This document shows positions 58,101 to 64,000 of a stretch of 64,000 nt of DNA, piece by piece. The translations under genes and the position numbers were made by a program. Within the stretch, counting starts at the first letter, position 1, and the number at the start of each line of letters is the position of its first letter. Under the pieces are notes generated by a model, which saw only the letters and a program-made list of their open reading frames with translations, made no database searches and was not told the origin of the DNA. The stretch comes from Phaeodactylibacter luteus (GTDB lineage: Bacteria > Bacteroidota > Bacteroidia > Chitinophagales > Saprospiraceae), in contig NZ_VOOR01000023.1 of NCBI RefSeq assembly GCF_007993045.1, positions 1-64,000 of the forward strand, written 5' to 3'.

Positions 58101-58417
58101 GGCAGGAAGGGAGCGTGGGGGAGATTTATGACGGCGACCACATGGCCTTCCGGTCGGTTGACCTGGCCCAGGTCAACGGTATTTCTTTGGAAGCCTCCAC
58201 AGAGCAAGGGCGTTTTGCCGGGGGAGAGGCAGAGGTCCGCACCGGCTCCCCCTCAGGGCCGCTGCTAGGCCGCATGCCCCTGCCTGAATCGGGCAAAGCC
58301 ACCCTCCCCATAGCCCCTGCTCCTGGCCTGCAGGATGTGTACCTGGTGTTCAGGGCAGCAGAGGGGTCTAGCTGGCAGATTGCCAGGCTGGATGCGGTGA
58401 CTTTTGAAGTCCGTTAG
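55109..58417 (+). CDS. ThuA-like / PQQ-type sugar dehydrogenase / cytochrome c fusion lipoprotein
   Basis: A 1102-residue envelope protein with several domains in order: a lipoprotein signal (LLIACLMASCSE); a ThuA-like trehalose-utilisation domain (about 25-245: VLVFSKTAGFRHASI, GYVGIHAAADTEYQW, GGGHTEAAY); a glucose/sorbosone dehydrogenase-type beta-propeller (about 270-690: MEIDLLPDGRILLIERRG, CCHSAGSLEFGPDGNLFISVGDNT, FGWPYLRGN); a PKD domain (about 700-780); a cytochrome c domain with haem motif CKACH near 855; and a C-terminal carbohydrate-binding-like beta domain. It probably oxidises sugars at the cell envelope and passes electrons to the c-type haem. It is monocistronic. Confidence 0.88.
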   Translation: MKPLCPLCLLLIACLMASCSEPPMPKVLVFSKTAGFRHASIPAGIAAIQQLGMEHHFSVDTTEDAAAFREENLKQYAAVIFLNTTGDVLGHYQQADFERYIQAGGGYVGIHAAADTEYQWPWYGKLAGGYFDGHPDSPNVRAAELEVVYPSHPATSMLPERWAREDEWYNYKALNPDVQVLLNLDESTYEGGTNGSHHPIALFHEYDGGRAFYTGGGHTEAAYAEPLFLQHLAGGIQYAIGENRLDYSLARTARVPEQNRFQKTVLASNLFEPMEIDLLPDGRILLIERRGGIKMYDPERGALDSIGHLPVHTEHEDGLMGLAVDPAYEDNHWIYLCYSPVGEEAVQQVSRFVFAQDSVHWLSEQVILKIPVQREECCHSAGSLEFGPDGNLFISVGDNTNPFESEGYAPIDERPGRAPFDAQRTAANTNDLRGKILRITPQPDGSYTIPEGNLFPEGTPGTRPEIYVMGCRNPFRFSIDARTGYLYWGDVGPDAGVGREQRGPKGIDEINQAREAGFFGWPYLRGNLQAYHDFDFASNLAGPQFSAQQPVNESPNNTGLRELPPVQPSMIWYSYDKSKEFPWVGVGGKNPMAGPVYYAEQYENEDKYPDYFNGKLFVYEWMRDWIFVLTLDEDGRFVQADPFLSEQGDFANPMDMLFGPDGQLYVLEYGEQWFTQNADARLSRIAYIKGNRKPAARIEAAALQGAVPLKASFSAAASYDPDRDPLQFDWQVDGQAFSGESLSYTFEQPGTYTVQLKATDPDGNTSEASVAVMAGNEPPQVNWSIAGNRSFYWDGRTVAYEVAAKDKEDGQVPAAQLKVSVDYLAEGYDLAAIAQGHQQASSLQPAGLALIEGSDCKACHAKDKKINGPSYLQVAEKYAGDPKAPAVLARRIREGSSGVWGETAMSAHPQLTEAEASRMVAYILSLAAAHSNSLPAKGQYTTDQHLGKAEKGRYVFMASYTDRPRNGQPAITRQEKVQLRYHRMPAAAFDEGTPTLMRQEGSVGEIYDGDHMAFRSVDLAQVNGISLEASTEQGRFAGGEAEVRTGSPSGPLLGRMPLPESGKATLPIAPAPGLQDVYLVFRAAEGSSWQIARLDAVTFEVR

Positions 58418-58539
58418 CAGCCCCTGCCCCATCAGCAAGGAGAGGGGGCAGTGTGCAAGAGCAAAAAACGGCCCATCAGCAGAATGCCAATATCCATTTT
58501 TTTATTAAATTGCATTGTTGATTAGCTGGCGTGACCGGG

Positions 58540-58705
58540 CAGCAACCCGAATGCCCGGTGCTTTGGGGCACTAGCCTGGCAGCGGCCTAGCGCTGCGAAG
58601 GGGGGGCCGAAGGCCAGACCCGACGCCTGTAGGGCGAGGGGCCGAGCGGACAGCGAGCCCCGCAGCATAGCGGCACCTGCCCTCAGGCAGGGGCAGGCCC
58701 CCTCA
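58540..58705 (-). repeat. Intergenic repeat family 1, copy H
   Basis: It contains GCGGCCTAGCGCTGCGAAGG, GGCCGAAGGCCAGACCCGAC (as in copies A and I), GGGCCGAGCGGACAGCGAGC and CACCTGCCCTCAGGCAGGGG. It lies upstream of the WYL regulator. Confidence 0.8.
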
Positions 58706-58763
58706 CATGGTACAGGGGCACCGTGCTAGCTGCAGTACCTAATGACATCAAAACCCTACTACA

Positions 58764-59732
58764 ATGCCATCCAAAGGCCATGAATACAGTACTAAAACAC
58801 GGTTGCTGAGAGTCCTCAGGGCCATACAGGAGCAGCCTTATCGTTATACCAAACGGGAATTGGCTGAACTGTACGGAGTTGACCCGGATACCATTAAGCA
58901 TGATTTTGAGGCGATGCGTAACGCAGGCTTCCAAGTGAAACCTGACGACAAGCACCGCTACGGCTTCGCTGCGGACAAACCGTTTGAAGACTTGAAAGCG
59001 CTCCTGCAATTAGAAGCGTCAGAGCAGTTGCTGTTGCTCCGTGCCCTACGCCAAGTAGATGCTGCGTCTGATAAGATTATCGCTTTGCAGCAACGCCTGG
59101 CGGCCATATTTGGCAATCAGCAGGATTACCCAGGGGCAGCAGATACCCTTGGGGCGGTGAGCACCCCTGGGCCTGAGCACTGGAGAAGGCCATATCTGAC
59201 CAAATTTCAACTGCTGCAGCAGGCTCGGCAGCAAAAAGTACAAGTGGTACTGCTGGGGTACCGCTCTTCTAACAGCAATGAAGTAAAAGACCGGCTGGTG
59301 GAGCCCTTCCACGCAAAGGTAGAGGATGATACGGTACAGGCTTATGATGTGGACAAGCAGATGCTGCGGCATTTCCGTATTTCCCGCATCCTTAGGATCC
59401 GCATGACGGATACGCCCTGGGCGTACGAAACGGAACACAACAAGCTGGCCACAGACCCTTTCCGTATTGTGGACAACGAACAGGAACTGGTCCACCTGCG
59501 CCTAAAAGTAGGCGCTTACAATGAACTGGTGGAGCGTTACCCCTTGACCAAAGCCTACATTCAGGAGGATGCGCAGCAGGAGAATGTATATGATTTCCAG
59601 TGCCGGGTGAACCATAAATTCTATGGGCTGACGAATTTCATACTGGGCTTCCACCATCAGGTGATCGAGGTGATCGCACCGGAGGGGCTGAAGCGGCATT
59701 TGGAACGGGAGCGGGGGCGGATGCAGTTTTAG
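58764..59732 (+). CDS. WYL-domain transcriptional regulator
   Basis: A 322-residue regulator. The N-terminus is a winged helix (about residues 8-70: KTRLLRVLRAIQEQPYRYTKRELAELYGVDPDTIKHDFEAM), followed by a WYL domain (about 150-240) with VQVVLLGYRSSNSNEVKDRLVEPFHAKVEDDTV-type sequence, read in pieces, and a C-terminal extension. WYL regulators bind nucleic acids or nucleotides and often control CRISPR-Cas and other defence loci. Here the gene lies 570 bases upstream of a cas operon on the same strand, with a family 1 repeat between, so it may control that operon. Its composition is like the host genome. Confidence 0.88.
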   Translation: MPSKGHEYSTKTRLLRVLRAIQEQPYRYTKRELAELYGVDPDTIKHDFEAMRNAGFQVKPDDKHRYGFAADKPFEDLKALLQLEASEQLLLLRALRQVDAASDKIIALQQRLAAIFGNQQDYPGAADTLGAVSTPGPEHWRRPYLTKFQLLQQARQQKVQVVLLGYRSSNSNEVKDRLVEPFHAKVEDDTVQAYDVDKQMLRHFRISRILRIRMTDTPWAYETEHNKLATDPFRIVDNEQELVHLRLKVGAYNELVERYPLTKAYIQEDAQQENVYDFQCRVNHKFYGLTNFILGFHHQVIEVIAPEGLKRHLERERGRMQF

Positions 59733-59851
59733 GGGGGAAGCTGTCACAATTTTGATGGTTTTGAGGTCGACCTATTTCAGGAGATGACCAAACGAGCAAA
59801 AATGAAAGCAGGGGCAGCAGTCTGGCTTGGGGCTTGTTGAGATTTTAGGGG

Positions 59852-60106
59852 CACAAACCAGATCGCCGTTTTTTGCCTGCCCAGCCTGCTTCGCGTGATG
59901 GGCTTGCCCCCTGCCGCAAGGATGGGGCCTGCACCTGCCTGCAGGCAGGTGCCGCTATGCTACGGGGCTCGCTCTTCGCTCGGCCCCTCGCCCTACAGGC
60001 GTCGGGTCTGGCCTTCGGCCCCCCCTTCGCAGCGCTAGGCCAATGCCAAGCTATAGCCCGAAGGGCATATACTCTTGCGGCATTTTGGTTCACGCCCGAT
60101 TTTAGC
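59852..60106 (+). repeat. Intergenic repeat family 1, copy I (longest)
   Basis: About 255 bp, from AAACCAGATCGCCGTTTTTT through CTTCGCGTGATGGGC, GGGGCTCGCTCTTCGCTCGG and GGTCTGGCCTTCGGCC to the right arm GCATATACTCTTGCGGCATT. It is the best reference copy for the family. It sits between the WYL regulator and cas6. Confidence 0.82.
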
Positions 60107-60260
60107 AGGCCCAATTGTCTCTCCAGTTTGAAACAATGTCGTACATTCACCGTACAACAATATCACAATAGCGTTCCTGACGCTACATCTGTACATACCG
60201 ATAGCACATTTCTGAGAAAAAAAAATTTAGCTGGGGTGATAGCTGCCCTAGGGGTGGCTG

Positions 60261-60268
60261 TAGCTTTG
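60261..60268 (+). promoter_or_regulatory. Possible promoter of the cas operon
   Basis: TAGCTTTG matches TAnnTTTG and lies 31 bases before the cas6 ATG. No TTTG -33 box is seen at the right distance, so an activator may be needed, or the call may be wrong. Confidence 0.45.
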
Positions 60269-60299
60269 CCACTGTGAGTGATAAAAAAATTGATGGTTT

Positions 60300-60965
60300 A
60301 TGCGTATATATTTGAGACTAACACCGAACACAGAAACCGTCCCTTTCGATTATCAAAGGGCATTGGTAGGCGCTTTCCACAAATGGCTCGGAGAGAACGA
60401 GCTGCACGATGAGATTTCATTGTATTCCCTTTCCTGGCTGTACGGAGGGAAGATGCGCCGGGATAAAAAAGGCTACGACTTTCAGCACGGCGCGGAGTTT
60501 TTTATCAGCTCCCCCCTCGAAAGCCTGCACAAAAGTGCAGTATCCGGCCTATTCAAAGACGAGAAGATACAATGGGGCATGCGGGTGGAAGAAGTAAGGA
60601 TGCGTACTACGCCCGACTTTGGAGAGCGGCAGCGGTTCTTCGCCCAAAGCCCGATCTTCATCAAAAAACACCGGGAAGCGGATAACGGGCAGCAGTTTAT
60701 TTTCCCCGGCGATGAAGAGGCGGGTGCCCTGATGACCGCTACCCTTCAGAAGAAGCTCGCCCGCGCGGGCTTGGGCAGCCACGCTACCGTAGCCTTTGAC
60801 CCGGAGTACCAAAACCCGAAGACCAAGAAGATCACCTTCAACAAGATTGACCTGATCGGCACTTTCTGCCCGGTCATTGTGGAGGGCGACCCGGAAGCGG
60901 TGCGCTTTGCCTGGGATGTGGGGGTCGGGCATTCTACGGGGATTGGGTTTGGGGCGTTGAGGTAG
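60300..60965 (+). CDS. cas6: CRISPR RNA endonuclease Cas6
   Basis: A 221-residue RAMP protein that cuts pre-crRNA in the repeats to make crRNAs. It has the usual Cas6 pattern: N-terminal RIYLRLTPN beta strand, followed by the helix FDYQRALVGAFHKWL; and the C-terminal glycine-rich loop GVGHSTGIGFGALR that contacts the repeat RNA. The probable catalytic His lies in the N-terminal ferredoxin-like half (H28 or H37). It is first in the operon. Its GC content is like the rest of the genome, in contrast to the following cas genes. Confidence 0.85.
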   Translation: MRIYLRLTPNTETVPFDYQRALVGAFHKWLGENELHDEISLYSLSWLYGGKMRRDKKGYDFQHGAEFFISSPLESLHKSAVSGLFKDEKIQWGMRVEEVRMRTTPDFGERQRFFAQSPIFIKKHREADNGQQFIFPGDEEAGALMTATLQKKLARAGLGSHATVAFDPEYQNPKTKKITFNKIDLIGTFCPVIVEGDPEAVRFAWDVGVGHSTGIGFGALR

Positions 60966-60990
60966 TATTTTAAACAAAAGAAGAAGGCAA

Positions 60991-61731
60991 ATGGCACTTG
61001 AAACCATAGAGTATCTTTTCTCACAAACGGAATTCAGTAAGCAGTTTCGTTTGTCAGTAGAATTATTATCACCAATATCAATGGTGAGCCAATTACCGGG
61101 AAGTTATTATCGGTCAGACCGATTACCGGGGAAGTTACAGCTAGCTGGACTCTTTGAAAATGTGATGGGCTTGCATTTTCCACCTCAGCTACGCAAACAA
61201 CTCTTCAAAACTCTGGTCAAAGCTTGGAAGAAGCAACACAAAGTTGAACTGTCACCAGAGTCATCTGGTTCAGGCTATCAGCCGTTAGTCGTTCATCTGT
61301 TTGAGATGAATCACTTACATGTAATTCCAAGCTTAGAGAGTTTTGATGACACTTGGAAAAAAGCTATGCGGCGTGATGATGCAAAAACCCATCCGAATGG
61401 TACTCCTAATTTAGATTACCGCCTGATACCAGAAAAACGCAGGCTTGCTATAAAGTCTGGAGGTCCTGGAGCAAAAATAGAAGACGATGACTTGACTACG
61501 CTATTCAAGAATAACCTTGATTGTTTTCCGCTTTACTATACAACGGTTTCTTCTAGAGAATATCTAATACCTACAAATGCCAGAGGGTCTTCTCTGGAGC
61601 GATCATATCAGCTACAGTTGAGTTGCACATCTCCGTTTTTGGAAGTCTTGCAAAAAGCATTAGAAAAAGTATCCACGGCTTATTTAGGACACAGTGAAAG
61701 TTGGGTAGAACTTAAAATTGATACAGAATGA
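60991..61731 (+). CDS. Cas5-like RAMP subunit of the CRISPR effector complex
   Basis: A 246-residue protein between cas6 and the large-subunit gene. The N-terminal region SVELLSPISMVSQLPGSYYRSDRLPGKLQLAGLF-type sequence (in two parts) with a Pro-Gly turn followed by LxGLF and MGLxFP resembles the start of Cas5 proteins (the TYPxPPPSTLxGLL region), and the rest is compatible with a RAMP fold. It is therefore probably the Cas5 subunit that caps the crRNA 5' handle, but the match is weak and gene position (before Cas8) is unusual; it could also be another RAMP. Its AT content is much higher than that of cas6. The stop overlaps the next ATG by four bases (ATGA). Confidence 0.5.
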   Translation: MALETIEYLFSQTEFSKQFRLSVELLSPISMVSQLPGSYYRSDRLPGKLQLAGLFENVMGLHFPPQLRKQLFKTLVKAWKKQHKVELSPESSGSGYQPLVVHLFEMNHLHVIPSLESFDDTWKKAMRRDDAKTHPNGTPNLDYRLIPEKRRLAIKSGGPGAKIEDDDLTTLFKNNLDCFPLYYTTVSSREYLIPTNARGSSLERSYQLQLSCTSPFLEVLQKALEKVSTAYLGHSESWVELKIDTE

Positions 61732-63275
61732 ATCAACAACACCCTTTAGTAAAATATGGTATTGCCGTAGCACTAGCGAATCACCAAGATAAAATCAATG
61801 AGCAAGGGCTACCCACCATGGAATCCTTATTTTTTGAGCTAAAAAAAGGAATAACCTACTTTCGGCTAGGGTTAGCTGATGACTTAGCGAAAAAAGAAGT
61901 AAGCTTTAAATACTATGATCAGAAGAAAGCAGATGCTAAGAATTATGTCTATTTAGCTCCTAATGTCATCACCTCCGATGAAAAAGCAGGCAATACTTAC
62001 GGAGCAATTCAAAAAGTATTGAAAGGATTGGAAGACGACCCACTAAAAACAACCAATATAACTATGGCTATAGCTCCGATGGCCGGTGACTATTTAGTTT
62101 TTAGCTCAAAAGCACGAAAGGGAGCTGGAAAAATGACCTTTCTAGATGCCGCTGCATCCCTAATCACAAGCACTACACTAGATAAACCGTCTTTGGCTTA
62201 CAAAAAACGTGAACGGGGTACCACTAAACGATTTAATATAGGAATTATTCCCGACTTAGATATTGCTGATTTAGTCACTTTTGTCCGCATAATAAAAGAC
62301 ATAAAGTTATCGGCAGCAAAGGATTATTACCGCTCCAAGGTTCGTGTAGAAACTAACAGTAAAGGAGAGGAAAAGAACCGTTACCCCATTCGACCGGCGA
62401 TTTATGATGGAAACTTCCCTTACGCACCTCGAAGTAGTGCATTCAGTAAAGCTGGATTATTAGCAAGTATTGCTGAGTTAGTCAAAAATGCAGAATATCG
62501 AAAACGTAGTCCCTACTGGTCTAAAATAGAGCGTTTGTTAGACAGGCTGCCACAGACTACTTTTTATCTTTTTGGCTATGGTCACGCAGAGACTTTTCGA
62601 TATGACCACTATGTGGTTGAGCTAGCTTTAGACAAACATATTAACCTTTATCAGGTAGTCGAAGGAATTTATCGCTCAAAGCTATTCCTTCATCCTGATC
62701 GTTACAAAGAAGACCCAAAAGAAAGCGAAAATATCAAGAAGGCATATGAAAAGTTCGATCTCTTTGCGAGTCGTTTTTTACAACTTTTTAACCAAGCTGC
62801 GTTCACTGATTTTTTTGCCTTTCGGGCAGAATACTCTCCTGATATTTCACCATTAATAAATACCTTTTTTATGAAGAAACATCACCTTGATCCTGAACTG
62901 GTCGCTTCGGCTAAAGCCTTGGGAGCGTGGATTAATCAACAAGCTTATCGACTGGCTAATGCAGACAACGAAGCCACCGGGACGATATACGAAAAAAAAG
63001 CTAAAGTATTGGCTACGGTGGAAAGTTCAATTATGAGTTCACCCTCTGCGGCGGATTTTGCCATTCGAGCGATTCGGGACATTAGCCAACACAGTAAGAG
63101 TGATGCGCCGCCGGAAAGCAGTGCTTTCTTAGAAGCGGTATTAGCTGGACAGGTAGATAAGCAAACAGCTAAGCACATGCTCTTGGCATTCAGCCGAATT
63201 GGAACTTGGTCGAAGAAAGAACTTGAGCAAGATTCAATACCATCAACTGAATCTCCAGACAATAATGAAGATTAA
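61728..63275 (+). CDS. Cas8-like large subunit of a class 1 CRISPR effector
   Basis: A 515-residue protein I do not match to a named Cas8 family. Position between a Cas5-like and a Cas7 gene, size, and an all-helical C-terminal region of about 140 residues (like a fused small subunit) point to the large subunit that recognises the PAM in Cascade-type complexes. Visible features: KNYVYLAPNVITSDEK near residue 72, a beta-rich middle with FNIGIIPDLDIADLV, LPQTTFYLFGYGHAETF near 285, and a Ser/Glu-rich end. No zinc finger and no HD or polymerase motif is seen, so it is not Cas10. The composition is AT-rich. Confidence 0.6.
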   Translation: MNQQHPLVKYGIAVALANHQDKINEQGLPTMESLFFELKKGITYFRLGLADDLAKKEVSFKYYDQKKADAKNYVYLAPNVITSDEKAGNTYGAIQKVLKGLEDDPLKTTNITMAIAPMAGDYLVFSSKARKGAGKMTFLDAAASLITSTTLDKPSLAYKKRERGTTKRFNIGIIPDLDIADLVTFVRIIKDIKLSAAKDYYRSKVRVETNSKGEEKNRYPIRPAIYDGNFPYAPRSSAFSKAGLLASIAELVKNAEYRKRSPYWSKIERLLDRLPQTTFYLFGYGHAETFRYDHYVVELALDKHINLYQVVEGIYRSKLFLHPDRYKEDPKESENIKKAYEKFDLFASRFLQLFNQAAFTDFFAFRAEYSPDISPLINTFFMKKHHLDPELVASAKALGAWINQQAYRLANADNEATGTIYEKKAKVLATVESSIMSSPSAADFAIRAIRDISQHSKSDAPPESSAFLEAVLAGQVDKQTAKHMLLAFSRIGTWSKKELEQDSIPSTESPDNNED

Positions 63276-63303
63276 TTTCTAAACAAATAAATATAACTGT
63301 ATT

Positions 63304-64000
63304 ATGGAAATCAAAAACATTCTTGTTTCGTTACTCGCGCCTTTTGAAAACCACATCGCTAATGGTGGCGAGAAAATACTAGGCAATGCCTCATCCATAA
63401 AGCGAACTCCGGATGGTCGCGTATATATCAGTGGACAAATGCAACGCCACGCGCTTTTTACTGCGATGGAAAGGCTGAACGAAGCAGACCCCGACAAAGG
63501 AGAAACTTATGTTTCTAACGGCGACGGGGTTACGAACTACGTAGAAAAAGACTTACGGGCCGACATGGGGGGCTTTATGCATCCTAGTAAGAATGACTAT
63601 AGTGGCCGAAGGACAGCTCCAATATCAGCTACTATGGCTATCTCAATCAGTAGCAATCCCGCAGATGAACTAAGTTTAGAGGAAAGTAAAATTGCTCGGG
63701 ACCTATTGATTCGTTTAAAACAAGATGACAGTTCTACAGAGGGGGCTAAAAAGCAAGCATTAGCCACCAAGGAGTTTAGTGCTTACGATCTGATGCACAT
63801 GAATTTCTCTTTAGACATAGGGGCATTGAGTATTTCTAAAGGCTTTGAATACGGCGGAAAATCTATGCATTTAGGTTCTACCTATTTTCTACACGCTGAT
63901 GCTGCGGAACGTAAACGCCGTGCCCGCTTATTCTTGGAGGCTGCTATGAGCCTTAACGACTATGCTAATCAAGCTCGCAATATGGTCAGCGGCGAACCAC
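63304..64000 (+). CDS. cas7: Cas7 (Cst2/DevR-like) backbone subunit, partial
   Basis: 232 codons are seen from ATG 63304 to the right edge, so the C-terminus is missing. The N-terminus ILVSLLAPFENHIANGG, then GRVYISGQMQRHALFTAM, fits the Cas7/DevR family of type I systems, which polymerises along the crRNA and forms the backbone of Cascade. Further Cas7-like parts are YVEKDLRADMGGFMHP and the RRTAPISATMAIS segment. It is 28 bases after the Cas8-like gene. Codon use is AT-rich like its two upstream neighbours. Confidence 0.7.
   Translation, partial: MEIKNILVSLLAPFENHIANGGEKILGNASSIKRTPDGRVYISGQMQRHALFTAMERLNEADPDKGETYVSNGDGVTNYVEKDLRADMGGFMHPSKNDYSGRRTAPISATMAISISSNPADELSLEESKIARDLLIRLKQDDSSTEGAKKQALATKEFSAYDLMHMNFSLDIGALSISKGFEYGGKSMHLGSTYFLHADAAERKRRARLFLEAAMSLNDYANQARNMVSGEP

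Noticed and set aside
61728-63275. Cas10-type (type III) large subunit
   Set aside because: No GGDD polymerase motif and no HD nuclease motif are present, so a type III assignment is not supported.
58418-64000. CRISPR array near the cas genes
   Set aside because: I looked for regularly spaced direct repeats of 25-40 bases and found none. The family 1 repeats here are not regularly spaced and have no spacers, so any array must lie outside the window.

Overview
The window comes from a Bacteroidota chromosome. It most resembles the Saprospiria (the Lewinella/Phaeodactylibacter/Haliscomenobacter type), but that placement is inferred from gene content and not proven. The evidence is: type IX secretion (T9SS) cargo proteins with C-terminal sorting domains; a T9SS plug protein; a DUF4249/TonB-dependent receptor pair; DUF4199, DUF3098, DUF4349 and DUF547 proteins; the ftsX-DUF3098-uppP-truB cluster; and promoters of the TAnnTTTG type. 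Most of the window is fairly GC-rich. The exception is the last 3 kb, which is clearly more AT-rich.

Layout. 1-3.2 kb: N-terminal 1067 residues of a giant repeat-built surface protein (minus strand, runs off the left edge). 3.8-8.4 kb: housekeeping genes (DUF4349 lipoprotein, pcm, a lipoprotein, tadA, guaB). 8.5-21 kb: two large T9SS cargo proteins flank mpg, the T9SS plug protein and a tolC/hlyD/glycosyltransferase operon. 21.2-24.2 kb: two identical tRNA-Glu genes, then gap and pgk. 24.4-33.6 kb: an orphan secreted protein, the ftsX cluster and leuS. 33.7-46.9 kb: three M28-type metallopeptidases, a DUF547 lipoprotein, an Omp28-like protein, a Crp/Fnr regulator and the DUF4249/TonB receptor pair. 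47-58.4 kb: a GT2 glycosyltransferase with two DUF4199 membrane proteins, an Nramp-like transporter lacking the usual metal ligands, a dihydroorotase-like protein lacking the usual zinc ligands, a polytopic GT-C-like protein, and a ThuA/sugar dehydrogenase/cytochrome c fusion. 58.8-64 kb: a WYL regulator followed by a class 1 CRISPR-Cas effector operon (cas6, a Cas5-like RAMP, a Cas8-like large subunit, cas7), cut off by the right edge.

Three families of non-coding repeat run through the intergenic spaces. Family 1 is about 100-255 bp long, has nine copies in both orientations and is never inside a gene. Family 2 is shorter (four copies) and in one place appears split by a family 1 copy. Family 3 is MITE-like: GAG...CTC terminal inverted repeats flanked by TTA, with three copies sitting at gene 3' ends.

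The part most likely to be new is the CRISPR-Cas operon. Its gene order is unusual, the Cas5 and Cas8 proteins are divergent, and base composition breaks sharply exactly between cas6 (host-like) and the effector genes (AT-rich). No CRISPR array, adaptation genes or cas3 lie inside the window.
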